A stretch of DNA of 7,931 nt from Ignavibacteriaceae bacterium (GTDB lineage: Bacteria > Bacteroidota > Ignavibacteria > Ignavibacteriales > Ignavibacteriaceae), in assembly GCA_031292465.1 (NCBI GenBank), contig JARLHB010000501.1, positions 1-7,931 on the forward strand, read 5' to 3'. Below the pieces are notes generated by a model that saw only the letters and a program-made list of their open reading frames with translations, was not told where the DNA came from and ran no database searches. Position 1 is the stretch's first letter, and every line of letters starts with the position of its first letter. Positions 1-6,127 of this stretch are shown piece by piece. Position numbers and translations under genes: made by a program.

Positions 1-95
1 AACTCAAATTCTTTGTTGAGCGAATTCTCTATAAATATCCATCCAAGTATTTCTTTCAGTCCTTCGATAATCTCATTTTCTGTTAATACTTTCAT
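1..95 (-). CDS. 4a-hydroxytetrahydrobiopterin dehydratase (pterin-4a-carbinolamine dehydratase), N-terminal part
   Basis: The gene reads leftward from an ATG at 93-95 and leaves the window after 31 codons. The visible peptide begins MKVLTENEIIEGLKEILGW and continues to an NKEFE segment. This matches the N-terminus of the PCD/DCoH (PhhB-like) family, which has the pattern L-(S/T)-x-x-E-I-x-x-x-L-x-x-L-x-GW-x(n)-L-x-(R/K)-x-F. Family members of about 100 residues dehydrate 4a-hydroxytetrahydrobiopterin, regenerating the cofactor of aromatic amino-acid hydroxylases; in some bacteria the role is less clear. The catalytic histidines lie further along and are outside the window, so activity cannot be judged. 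The start is supported by a Shine-Dalgarno-like AAGAGG (101-106) six bases upstream. It follows clpC on the same strand but is separated from it by a terminator, so it is probably its own transcription unit. Confidence 0.82.
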   Translation of the reverse strand, partial: MKVLTENEIIEGLKEILGWIFIENSLNKEFE

Positions 96-107
96 AAATT
101 CCTCTTC

Positions 108-136
108 ATAATAACCATTAGAAAGGACGTTGTAAA
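108..136 (-). promoter_or_regulatory. Candidate sigma70-type promoter for the pterin dehydratase gene
   Basis: Read on the minus strand, TTTACA (131-136) is followed after exactly 17 bases by TATTAT (108-113). Each hexamer is close to the -35 and -10 consensus. The site lies between the clpC terminator and the dehydratase start, where a promoter is expected. Transcription would begin near base 101, leaving a leader of only about six bases before the ATG at 95. That would make the mRNA nearly leaderless and leave the AAGAGG at its very 5' end. The call rests on motif match and spacing only. Confidence 0.42.
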
Positions 137-147
137 ATTAAGCATAA

Positions 148-178
148 AAAAAGCGTATTTAAAAGAAATACGCTTTTT
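148..178 (-). terminator. Intrinsic terminator of clpC, possibly bidirectional
   Basis: AAGCGTATTT (151-160) pairs perfectly with AAATACGCTT (166-175) around a 5-base loop, and the stem is extended by A/T pairs at 148-150 and 176-178. On the minus strand the stem is followed by a run of T, the usual layout of a Rho-independent terminator. It lies about 35 bases beyond the clpC stop codon. The complementary A/T tracts on both sides mean it could also stop plus-strand transcription, though no plus-strand gene is seen ending here. Confidence 0.85.
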
Positions 179-211
179 ATAATTCACATATCCGTAAACG
201 AAATATAATAC

Positions 212-2719
212 TTATTGAGCTTCACTGGTATCAGATTTCTCTTTTTCTTCCTGCCCGGAATCTGCCACGGAATCGCCTTCAATGAATGTAAGCTCTTCCA
301 GGTTTTCAAAATGTTTTGCAAGAATTTTAGAACCGTCTTTAAATGTTCCTCTTAATATCTCTTCGGCAAGCGGGTCTTCAACATATTTCTGAATTGCCCT
401 TCTTAAAGGCCTTGCGCCGTATTTAGCATCAAATCCTTTTTCTGCCAAAAAGTCTTTAGCGGAAGCATCAAGAGCTAATAACATCTTGTTTTCATGTATA
501 TTCTTGTATATCTCTTTCAGTTCAATATCAATTATTTTAAGAATATCTTCTTTTTCAAGATTTCTGAATACAATAGTTTCATCTACTCTGTTTAAGAATT
601 CAGGATTAAAGAGCTTTCTCATTGCTTCTTCAACTGTATTCTTTAACGATGAGTATTTATCATCCACTTTTTCGCCGCCAAATCCGAATGAACCGATATT
701 TTTAATATCACGTGCACCCACATTGGTAGTCATAATAATAATTGTATTTTTGAAATCTACTTTCCTGCCAAGGCTGTCTGTCAAAACGCCGTCATCAAGT
801 ACCTGCAGCAGAATACTGAAAATATCCGGATGAGCTTTTTCGATTTCATCAAATAATACTACAGAGTATGGCCTTCTTCTCACTTTTTCAGTAAGCTGGC
901 CGCCTTCTTCATATCCAACGTATCCCGGAGGCGCTCCAACAAGTCTTGAGAGCGAAAATTTCTCCATATACTCGCTCATATCAATTCTGATAAGTGCATT
1001 ATCCGTATCAAACAGGTAACGCGCAAGCACTTTACACAGTTCGGTTTTTCCGACTCCCGTAGGGCCCAGGAATATAAAGCTGCCTATAGGCTTGTTTGGA
1101 TTCTTCAATCCCGCACGTGTACGGCGTATAGCTTTGCTAAGTTTTGAAACGGCTTCATCCTGCCCGACTATATAATCCTTCAAAGCTTCACCCATATGAA
1201 GAAGCTTTTCAGATTCAGTCTGAGCAACACGGGTAACAGGAATCCCTGTCATCATGGCAACCACCGTAGCAATATCTTCTTCGCCAACTTCATGTACTAT
1301 GTCTTTGGTTCTTGCATCCCATTCACGTTTTGCAATTTCAAGATCGGACTGCAAATTTCTTTCTTTATCTCTTAATCTGGCAGCCTCTTCATAATCCTGG
1401 CGTTTAACTACAGCAGCTTTTTCCTGCCTTACTTTTTCTATGTCGCCTTCAAGGTTAAGAACTTCCTGGGGAACTTCAAAGTTGCCCATATGAACACGTG
1501 AACCGGCTTCATCTATAACATCGATAGCCTTATCAGGCAAATGGCGGTCCGTTATATAACGGTTGCTTAATTTTACCGCGGAATCAATAGCTTCTTTGGT
1601 ATATCTTACATGATGGTGTTCTTCATACTTAAACTTAATATTGTTAAGTATCTGAATTGTTTCATCGTAGCTTGGCGGTTCAACCATAACCTTTTGGAAA
1701 CGCCTGTCCAGAGCGCCGTCCGTTTCAATATACTTTCTGTATTCATCAAGCGTTGTAGCGCCTATACACTGAAAATCGCCTCTTGCAAGCGCCGGCTTAA
1801 ACATATTTGAAGCATCAAGTGAGCCTGATGCGCCGCCAGCTCCGACAATAGTGTGTAATTCATCAATAAAAAGTATAACATCTTTAGCTTTTTCAAGCTC
1901 ATTCATCAAAGCTTTCATTCTCTCTTCAAACTGGCCGCGGTATTTTGTACCTGCAACAAGGCCGGCAAGATCCAATGTTACTACTCTTTTATCCTGCAAA
2001 GTTCTTGGAACTTTTTTCTGGACTATTTTAAGTGCAAGCCCTTCTGCAATGGCAGTCTTGCCTACGCCCGGCTCACCGATGAGTACAGGGTTGTTTTTCT
2101 TTCTGCGGCTTAATACCTGCGCAACACGCTCAATTTCCTTTTCACGCCCAACCACAGGATCAAGTTTATCTTCTATAGCATACTTGGTAAGGTCGCGTCC
2201 GAAATTATCCAGCACAGGTGTTTTAGTGCGTTCAATTTTCTTATCCGGAGGCGGAATAGTCGCACCGGCTTCTTTTGAGCTTTTACTGCTTAGCATGGCA
2301 TTAAGTTCTGCACGTGCAGCATCATAAGTTACATTAAACTGATGCAGAATCTGAGTAGCTATATTATCCTCATCGCGTAAAAGCGACAGGAGTAAATGTT
2401 CGGTCCCAATTACGTCAGCTTTATAAATTTTAGATTCAATCTGAGTAATTTTTAATACTTTTTCCGCCTGTTTTGTAAGCGGAATATTTCCAATCGTCAA
2501 AGTTCCGCCGGAGGTTCTTACGGTATCTTCAATCGCTTTCTTCAATTTCATCAAATCACAATCCAGATTCCTTAAGATTCTAACAGCAACCCCCTGACCT
2601 TCGCGAATAATTCCCAACAAAAGATGCTCGGTGCCTATATAATCATGCCCAAGCCTGAGAGCTTCTTCCCTGCTTAACCTGATTACATCCTGAAGTCTAT
2701 CTGAAAAATTTCCATCCAT
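212..2719 (-). CDS. clpC: ATP-dependent Clp protease ATP-binding subunit ClpC
   Basis: This is a cytoplasmic Hsp100 (class I Clp) AAA+ unfoldase that hexamerises, unfolds substrates and feeds them into the ClpP peptidase. The 835-residue length is normal for ClpC. In order it has two Clp_N repeats (about 4-145; IGTEHLLL occurs at 28-35 and again at 104-111) and the first ATPase domain with Walker A GEPGVGKT (215-222), pore loop GTKYRGQFEER (257-267) and Walker B ILFIDELH (282-289). Next come a UVR-type middle domain of ClpC size (about 425-470, with DYEEAARLRD) and the second ATPase domain with GPTGVGKT (552-559), pore loop GYVG (599-602), VVLFDEIEKAH (620-630) and sensor 2 GARPLRR (768-774). 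FGFGGE (678-683) sits where ClpP-docking loops occur. The middle domain and adaptor-type architecture point to ClpC rather than ClpB, ClpA or ClpE. The C-terminus ends in an acidic tail (about 814-835). The ATG at 2719 is preceded by AAAAAGG (2728-2734) at good spacing. No clpP or mcsA/mcsB/ctsR lies next to it in the window. Confidence 0.97.
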   Translation of the reverse strand: MDGNFSDRLQDVIRLSREEALRLGHDYIGTEHLLLGIIREGQGVAVRILRNLDCDLMKLKKAIEDTVRTSGGTLTIGNIPLTKQAEKVLKITQIESKIYKADVIGTEHLLLSLLRDEDNIATQILHQFNVTYDAARAELNAMLSSKSSKEAGATIPPPDKKIERTKTPVLDNFGRDLTKYAIEDKLDPVVGREKEIERVAQVLSRRKKNNPVLIGEPGVGKTAIAEGLALKIVQKKVPRTLQDKRVVTLDLAGLVAGTKYRGQFEERMKALMNELEKAKDVILFIDELHTIVGAGGASGSLDASNMFKPALARGDFQCIGATTLDEYRKYIETDGALDRRFQKVMVEPPSYDETIQILNNIKFKYEEHHHVRYTKEAIDSAVKLSNRYITDRHLPDKAIDVIDEAGSRVHMGNFEVPQEVLNLEGDIEKVRQEKAAVVKRQDYEEAARLRDKERNLQSDLEIAKREWDARTKDIVHEVGEEDIATVVAMMTGIPVTRVAQTESEKLLHMGEALKDYIVGQDEAVSKLSKAIRRTRAGLKNPNKPIGSFIFLGPTGVGKTELCKVLARYLFDTDNALIRIDMSEYMEKFSLSRLVGAPPGYVGYEEGGQLTEKVRRRPYSVVLFDEIEKAHPDIFSILLQVLDDGVLTDSLGRKVDFKNTIIIMTTNVGARDIKNIGSFGFGGEKVDDKYSSLKNTVEEAMRKLFNPEFLNRVDETIVFRNLEKEDILKIIDIELKEIYKNIHENKMLLALDASAKDFLAEKGFDAKYGARPLRRAIQKYVEDPLAEEILRGTFKDGSKILAKHFENLEELTFIEGDSVADSGQEEKEKSDTSEAQ

Positions 2720-2750
2720 AGTGTTTACCTTTTTCCCTATATTTCTTATA

Positions 2751-2765
2751 CCGGAAAAAGTCCGG
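2751..2765 (-). other. Small hairpin in the clpC 5' leader
   Basis: CCGGA (2751-2755) and TCCGG (2761-2765) form a 5-bp GC-rich stem with a 5-base loop. It lies between the predicted clpC transcription start (near 2776) and the ribosome-binding site. It could stabilise the mRNA 5' end or slightly affect initiation. It is too small and too far from the start codon to call a riboswitch or thermometer. Confidence 0.35.
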
Positions 2766-2782
2766 CATAAATGCTTATCTGC

Positions 2783-2811
2783 AATATATAAATAGTATTT
2801 CCATCAATCAA
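2783..2811 (-). promoter_or_regulatory. Sigma70-type promoter of clpC
   Basis: On the minus strand TTGATT (2806-2811) is followed after exactly 17 bases by TATATT (2783-2788). This places transcription start near 2776, with a leader of about 57 bases before the clpC ATG. An 11-base odd palindrome, GCGAA-T-TTCGC (2817-2827), sits just upstream of the -35 box and could be a protein-binding site. No CIRCE inverted repeat (TTAGCACTC-N9-GAGTGCTAA) and no GGTCAAA-type CtsR tandem repeat is visible, so heat-shock control by HrcA or CtsR is not supported here. Confidence 0.6.
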
Positions 2812-2927
2812 TACATGCGAATTTCGCTTAATTTCAATCAAATTTAGTTTATCTGAAACACATTTTCAGCTTTGGTTCCAAATTTGTGCACTAAATGTGA
2901 TGTCTATTAAAAACTGTCACTTTTATC

Positions 2928-2983
2928 TAACTTTTTGGCAGACAAGTTGTCATTCACTTCACTTTTTGACAGATTAACTGACA
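2928..2983. repeat. Imperfect tandem direct repeat with TGTCA/TGACA motifs
   Basis: The 25 bases at 2928-2952 and those at 2959-2983 agree at 18 of 25 positions by hand alignment, with a period of 31 bases, close to three helical turns. Both contain ACTTTTTG followed by CAGA, and end in TGTCA or TGACA. A shorter relative, TGTCACTTTT, starts at 2915. The odd palindrome GACAA-G-TTGTC (2941-2951) overlaps the first copy. The same-face spacing suggests a possible binding region for a regulator of either divergent gene; no named regulator's consensus is recognised. Confidence 0.4.
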
Positions 2984-3317
2984 ACAAGCAACTATCACCT
3001 GTCTTACCATGTACTAAACAATCAAAAACTATACCGGAAAAGAATAATTAAGTTTAAAAAGTTAAAGAAAGGAGCGATTCATTCATTATTATCGAAAAAG
3101 AAAGGTTTTTATTTATTGCTGAAATCTACCTGCCTTTAGTTTTGAACAAAGATATCAAATTATTCTTAAGAAGCAAATTATTTGTATTTTATCTATTATT
3201 TATAAGATTATACTGAAAACCCGACATATTGCTGGCTGCGACTGGTTCAACAATAACCTAATAGAATTGCAATAGACATAAATTCCTGCAATCCTATCAT
3301 TTTATTTTTTTCATTTA

Positions 3318-3325
3318 TATCTTTG
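3318..3325 (+). promoter_or_regulatory. Possible Bacteroidota-type -7 element before the helicase gene
   Basis: TATCTTTG fits the TAnnTTTG -7 consensus used by the primary sigma factor of Bacteroidota. It lies 25 bases before the helicase ATG, giving a plausible short leader. No TTTG or TTG is found at the expected -33 position, so only half of the promoter is supported, and an 8-base degenerate match can occur by chance in AT-rich DNA. Confidence 0.25.
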
Positions 3326-3350
3326 AGCAGACGACTAAATAAAGATTCAG

Positions 3351-5375
3351 ATGCTTCAAAAGAAATACACCCTAAAAAGATTTAAAGAAACCGCTGTAGT
3401 TAAACCGGTAATCGATGAGTCACGTTTTGTAATAAAGTATAAAGATGAGCTTAATCCTGCACAGTTTGAGGCAGTCTCCGCTTTAGACGGCGCTTACCTT
3501 GTTATTGCCGGAGCCGGAACAGGCAAAACCCGTACGCTTGTATACCGCGTTGCCAGGCTTGTTGAACTCGGTTACGACCCGAAATCCATTCTGCTTTTAA
3601 CATTTACGCGCAAAGCCGCTAACGAAATGATGAACAGGGCGTCCTTACTTTTGGACAACCGTTGTTCAAAAGTAAACGGAGGAACGTTCCACTCGTTTGC
3701 AAATCTTACCCTTAGACGATATGCGAAAGCAGTCGGTTTGGATTCCTCATTTACCATACTGGACCAGGGGGACAGCGAAGATATTATAAACCTTATACGC
3801 TCACAAGCCGGATTTATCTCAAAGGAAAAGAGATTTCCAAATAAACAGACACTTGAAAAAGTATTCAGCCTTAATGTAAATACCGGCAGGCCTGTTGAGG
3901 ATATAATAAAAGAGGATTACTCCCATTTTACAGAACTGATTGACAAAATACTCGATATTCAGAAAGTGTTTGTTTCTTACAAGCATAAAAACAATCTTCT
4001 TGATTATGACGACCTTCTGGTTTATTTGAAGAAGTTTCTATTTGAATCCGGTGCGTCTGCTAAATCCTTTTTATCTTCTATTAAATTCGTTATGGTTGAT
4101 GAATACCAGGATACAAACAAACTTCAGGCGGAAATTATAAAAGGGTTAACACAGCTTAATAACAATATAATGGTTGTAGGCGATGATTCGCAATCAATAT
4201 ATTCTTTCCGCGGCGCTGATTTCAGAAACATCATGGAATTCCCCAAACTTTTTAAAGATGTAAAAGTTATTCAGCTTGAAGAGAATTACCGCAGCGTTCA
4301 GCCTGTACTTAATTTTACAAATCATGTAATAGAAAAAGCTGTTGAGAAGTACCCGAAGAATTTATATACAAGGAAAGAAGGCGGAGAACTGCCTGTAATA
4401 GTCGCCGCATCAACGGAGAATCTTCAGTCAAAGTTTATAGTTGAAAAGATTCTTGATTTAAGAGAAGAAGGAGTGCCGCTCAGGGATATTGCAGTGCTAT
4501 TCAGGTCGTCGTTCTTTTCTTTCGATCTGGAAATAGAGCTGGCAAAGGCAAATATTCCTTTCCAGAAATTCGGCGGGATGAAATTTATTGAAACCGCACA
4601 TGTTAAAGATGTTCTGGCGTTTTTAAGAATTGCTGCAAATCCAAAAGACGTTGTTAGCTGGTACAGGGTGCTTTTACTGCATGAAGGAGTGGGACCCAAA
4701 ACTGCACAGAAAATTCTTGATGAACTTGCAACTGCAAGGCTTACAATTAAAGCTAACCCGGAATCAAGTGATTCATTTTCCGAAGGCAAAAGCACTCATA
4801 AATACAGCGACAAAATTGCAGGCCTTTTCCGGATATTGTATAAACTTCATACGGAAAAGAAGCTGCCTTCCGAGAAAGCACAAATGGTAATGGATTATTA
4901 CTATCCCCTGTTCAAGGATAAATACGACGATTTCAACAAACGCAATAAGGACCTTGAAATTCTTTTAAATATTACACAGAATTATAAATCATTGGACAGC
5001 CTGCTTGCCGATATGGCCATTGAACCTATAATAGACAGCGTAATTGATATTGGCGCCGAAGACAAAGAAAACGAATTTGTTACCTTGTCCACTATTCATT
5101 CGGCAAAGGGACTGGAGTGGCATTCTGTTTTTATCATTCATCTTGTTGAAGGATTTTTCCCTTCAAGCAGGTCCGCGGATAAGCCCGAAACAATTGAAGA
5201 AGAGCGCAGGCTTATGTATGTAGCTGCAACACGGGCCAAGCAAAATCTTTTTATTACTTACCCGATGAATATGTTTGACCGTGAAGCGGGAATGACTCTC
5301 TCCAAGCCATCCAGGTTTATTTCGGAAATAAATCCCGATTTAGCCGAGGGCTGGCTGCTGGATGAGGATAATTAA
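3351..5375 (+). CDS. UvrD/PcrA/Rep-family superfamily 1A ATP-dependent DNA helicase
   Basis: The product is a cytoplasmic 3'-to-5' DNA translocase/helicase of the kind used in nucleotide excision repair, mismatch repair, replication restart or removal of bound proteins. All SF1A motifs are visible: Q motif LNPAQFEAV (34-42), Walker A AGAGTGKT (53-60), Ia LLLTFTRKAANEM (81-93), TFHSFA (112-117), DYDDLL (218-223), motif II VDEYQDTN (249-256), III GDDSQSIYSFRGA (277-289), IV ENYRS (311-315), V TIHSAKGLEW (581-590) and VI EERRLMYVAATRAK (617-630). The 674-residue length is near E. coli Rep and shorter than UvrD or PcrA (about 720). The protein stops about 40 residues after motif VI, so the Tudor-like C-terminal tail of PcrA/UvrD is absent. 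It also has about 33 residues before the Q motif, longer than usual. Which of UvrD, PcrA or Rep it replaces cannot be decided here. The ATG at 3351 has only a weak purine-rich sequence upstream. RecB-type nuclease motifs are absent. Confidence 0.93.
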   Translation: MLQKKYTLKRFKETAVVKPVIDESRFVIKYKDELNPAQFEAVSALDGAYLVIAGAGTGKTRTLVYRVARLVELGYDPKSILLLTFTRKAANEMMNRASLLLDNRCSKVNGGTFHSFANLTLRRYAKAVGLDSSFTILDQGDSEDIINLIRSQAGFISKEKRFPNKQTLEKVFSLNVNTGRPVEDIIKEDYSHFTELIDKILDIQKVFVSYKHKNNLLDYDDLLVYLKKFLFESGASAKSFLSSIKFVMVDEYQDTNKLQAEIIKGLTQLNNNIMVVGDDSQSIYSFRGADFRNIMEFPKLFKDVKVIQLEENYRSVQPVLNFTNHVIEKAVEKYPKNLYTRKEGGELPVIVAASTENLQSKFIVEKILDLREEGVPLRDIAVLFRSSFFSFDLEIELAKANIPFQKFGGMKFIETAHVKDVLAFLRIAANPKDVVSWYRVLLLHEGVGPKTAQKILDELATARLTIKANPESSDSFSEGKSTHKYSDKIAGLFRILYKLHTEKKLPSEKAQMVMDYYYPLFKDKYDDFNKRNKDLEILLNITQNYKSLDSLLADMAIEPIIDSVIDIGAEDKENEFVTLSTIHSAKGLEWHSVFIIHLVEGFFPSSRSADKPETIEEERRLMYVAATRAKQNLFITYPMNMFDREAGMTLSKPSRFISEINPDLAEGWLLDEDN

Positions 5376-5446
5376 AAATATTGCCATTGTCGATCCAGGA
5401 GATAATCAGTATTGAATATTATTAAACAATTCCTTTAGTATTAACT

Positions 5447-5983
5447 ATGAATAGAATACACATAATTTTTTCTGTTGTTCTCTTTTTTGTTTTAGGTAGT
5501 AGTTGTTTTGCTCAACATCTTGAAAAAACTGATAGCGTTTATATTATAGAGGTAAAAGTACCTCACAGAGAAGGAGACTGTCCGATTTTTTACTTATTAT
5601 ATAAAAAAGACAGTGTAACTTATATTGCATTCTCTTATGATTATAAAGATTGGGATAGGGAATTGGATTATGTCGGGGATTTTAAAAATAATGAGGGTAT
5701 TGAGTATAAGTTGTATGGATTATATGAAGAAGCAGTCGGAACATGGTGGAGTATTTTGTTTGATAAATCCAATGAAGAATTCTTTTTGACTGATAGATAC
5801 GATCTTTCAGCATCAGGCGACTCCTTAATTACTGGGCAGGTCTATTTTAAAACGAAAACAGCTATAATTAAAAATGTGAGCAAAGGAGGAACATATTCAG
5901 TTAAGCTGCATAAATTGAACTTAACGCAAAACAAAAAGAAAAGCTTTAAAATGGTTCAGCAAATAATGCGTATGACATATTAA
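5447..5983 (+). CDS. Hypothetical exported protein with N-terminal signal peptide
   Basis: I do not recognise this 178-residue protein. It starts MNRIHIIFSVVLFFVLG, a short basic N-terminus and a hydrophobic core. SCFA (19-22) follows with probable signal peptidase I cleavage before Q23; the Cys at 20 is not in a good lipobox (GSSC rather than L-x-x-C), so a lipoprotein is less likely. The mature part is rich in aromatic and charged residues and alternates like a beta-strand protein (VYIIEVKV 31-38, YLLYKKDSVTYIAF 49-62, GTWWSILFD 98-106). It has no helices long enough for membrane spans and ends in a Lys-rich stretch (about 153-168). One Cys (45) remains after cleavage. The gene lies 71 bases after the helicase on the same strand without an evident terminator between them. 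It has no Shine-Dalgarno sequence, and its composition appears more AT-rich than the helicase. A periplasmic or surface role is inferred from the signal alone. Confidence 0.72.
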   Translation: MNRIHIIFSVVLFFVLGSSCFAQHLEKTDSVYIIEVKVPHREGDCPIFYLLYKKDSVTYIAFSYDYKDWDRELDYVGDFKNNEGIEYKLYGLYEEAVGTWWSILFDKSNEEFFLTDRYDLSASGDSLITGQVYFKTKTAIIKNVSKGGTYSVKLHKLNLTQNKKKSFKMVQQIMRMTY

Positions 5984-6025
5984 ATAATAATTACAAGAAT
6001 CAGAAATTAATTAAAACAATTTTTC

Positions 6026-6097
6026 TTCACCCCGATAGGGGTGAAATATTTGTAGCTGAATGATCCTCGCACAAATTTCAGAACCCCGTAGGGGTGA
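6026..6097. repeat. Head-to-head pair of CACCCC/GGGGTG palindromic repeats (BIME-like)
   Basis: The first unit (6026-6053) contains the hairpin TTCACCCC (6026-6033) / GGGGTGAA (6038-6045) with a GATA loop, followed by ATATTTGT. The second unit (6071-6097) starts ACAAATTTC and contains ACCCC (6083-6087) / GGGGT (6091-6095) with a GTA loop. The ACAAAT...TTC flanks show that the two units are inverted relative to each other around a 17-base spacer, an arrangement like paired REP elements. Neither stem is followed by a T run, so neither is a standard terminator. They lie in the gap between the exported protein and the glycosyltransferase. Short repeats of this type recur between genes in Bacteroidota and relatives as far as I know; copy number here cannot be assessed from one window. 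Confidence 0.7.
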
Positions 6098-6127
6098 TAT
6101 ATTAAAGGCACAAAAGCAAAAAATTAA

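Larger units (their letters stand above)
2720..3350. other. Divergent intergenic region between clpC and the helicase gene, no gene seen
   Basis: This 631-base AT-rich stretch separates the two divergently read genes. It contains the clpC promoter and leader (left end), a cluster of TGTCA/TGACA motifs (about 2913-2985), an AAAGGAG not followed by a usual start codon (3068-3074), and a possible -7 element just before the helicase (3318-3325). I found no tRNA cloverleaf, rRNA segment, riboswitch core or convincing short ORF on either strand. The longest open stretch with a ribosome-binding-like signal has only ATT codons as possible starts. The unusual length could reflect an unrecognised small RNA or a decayed gene. 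Confidence 0.6.

Noticed and set aside
486..2327. Open frames on the plus strand inside clpC (486-833, 1610-1810, 1851-2327)
   Set aside because: They lie antisense to a fully conserved ClpC sequence, show no domain or signal of their own, and arise from codon bias on the opposite strand.
3225..3260. GGTTCAA-like segment suggesting a tRNA T-arm
   Set aside because: No pairing stems for T, anticodon or acceptor arms could be formed around it.
3249..3300. Minus-strand 17-codon frame starting MIGLQEFMSIAILLG
   Set aside because: Too short to distinguish from chance and lacks a convincing ribosome-binding site or any recognised similarity.
3572..4890. Open frames overlapping the helicase (3572-3757 and 4424-4795 minus, 4630-4890 plus)
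   Set aside because: The helicase frame is continuous and motif-complete over the whole interval; these are shadow frames with low-complexity translations.
6026..6045. Hairpin as a rho-independent terminator for the exported protein gene
   Set aside because: The stem is strong but is followed by ATATTTGTAG rather than a T run, and it is one of a pair of related repeats, so a dispersed repeat explains it better.
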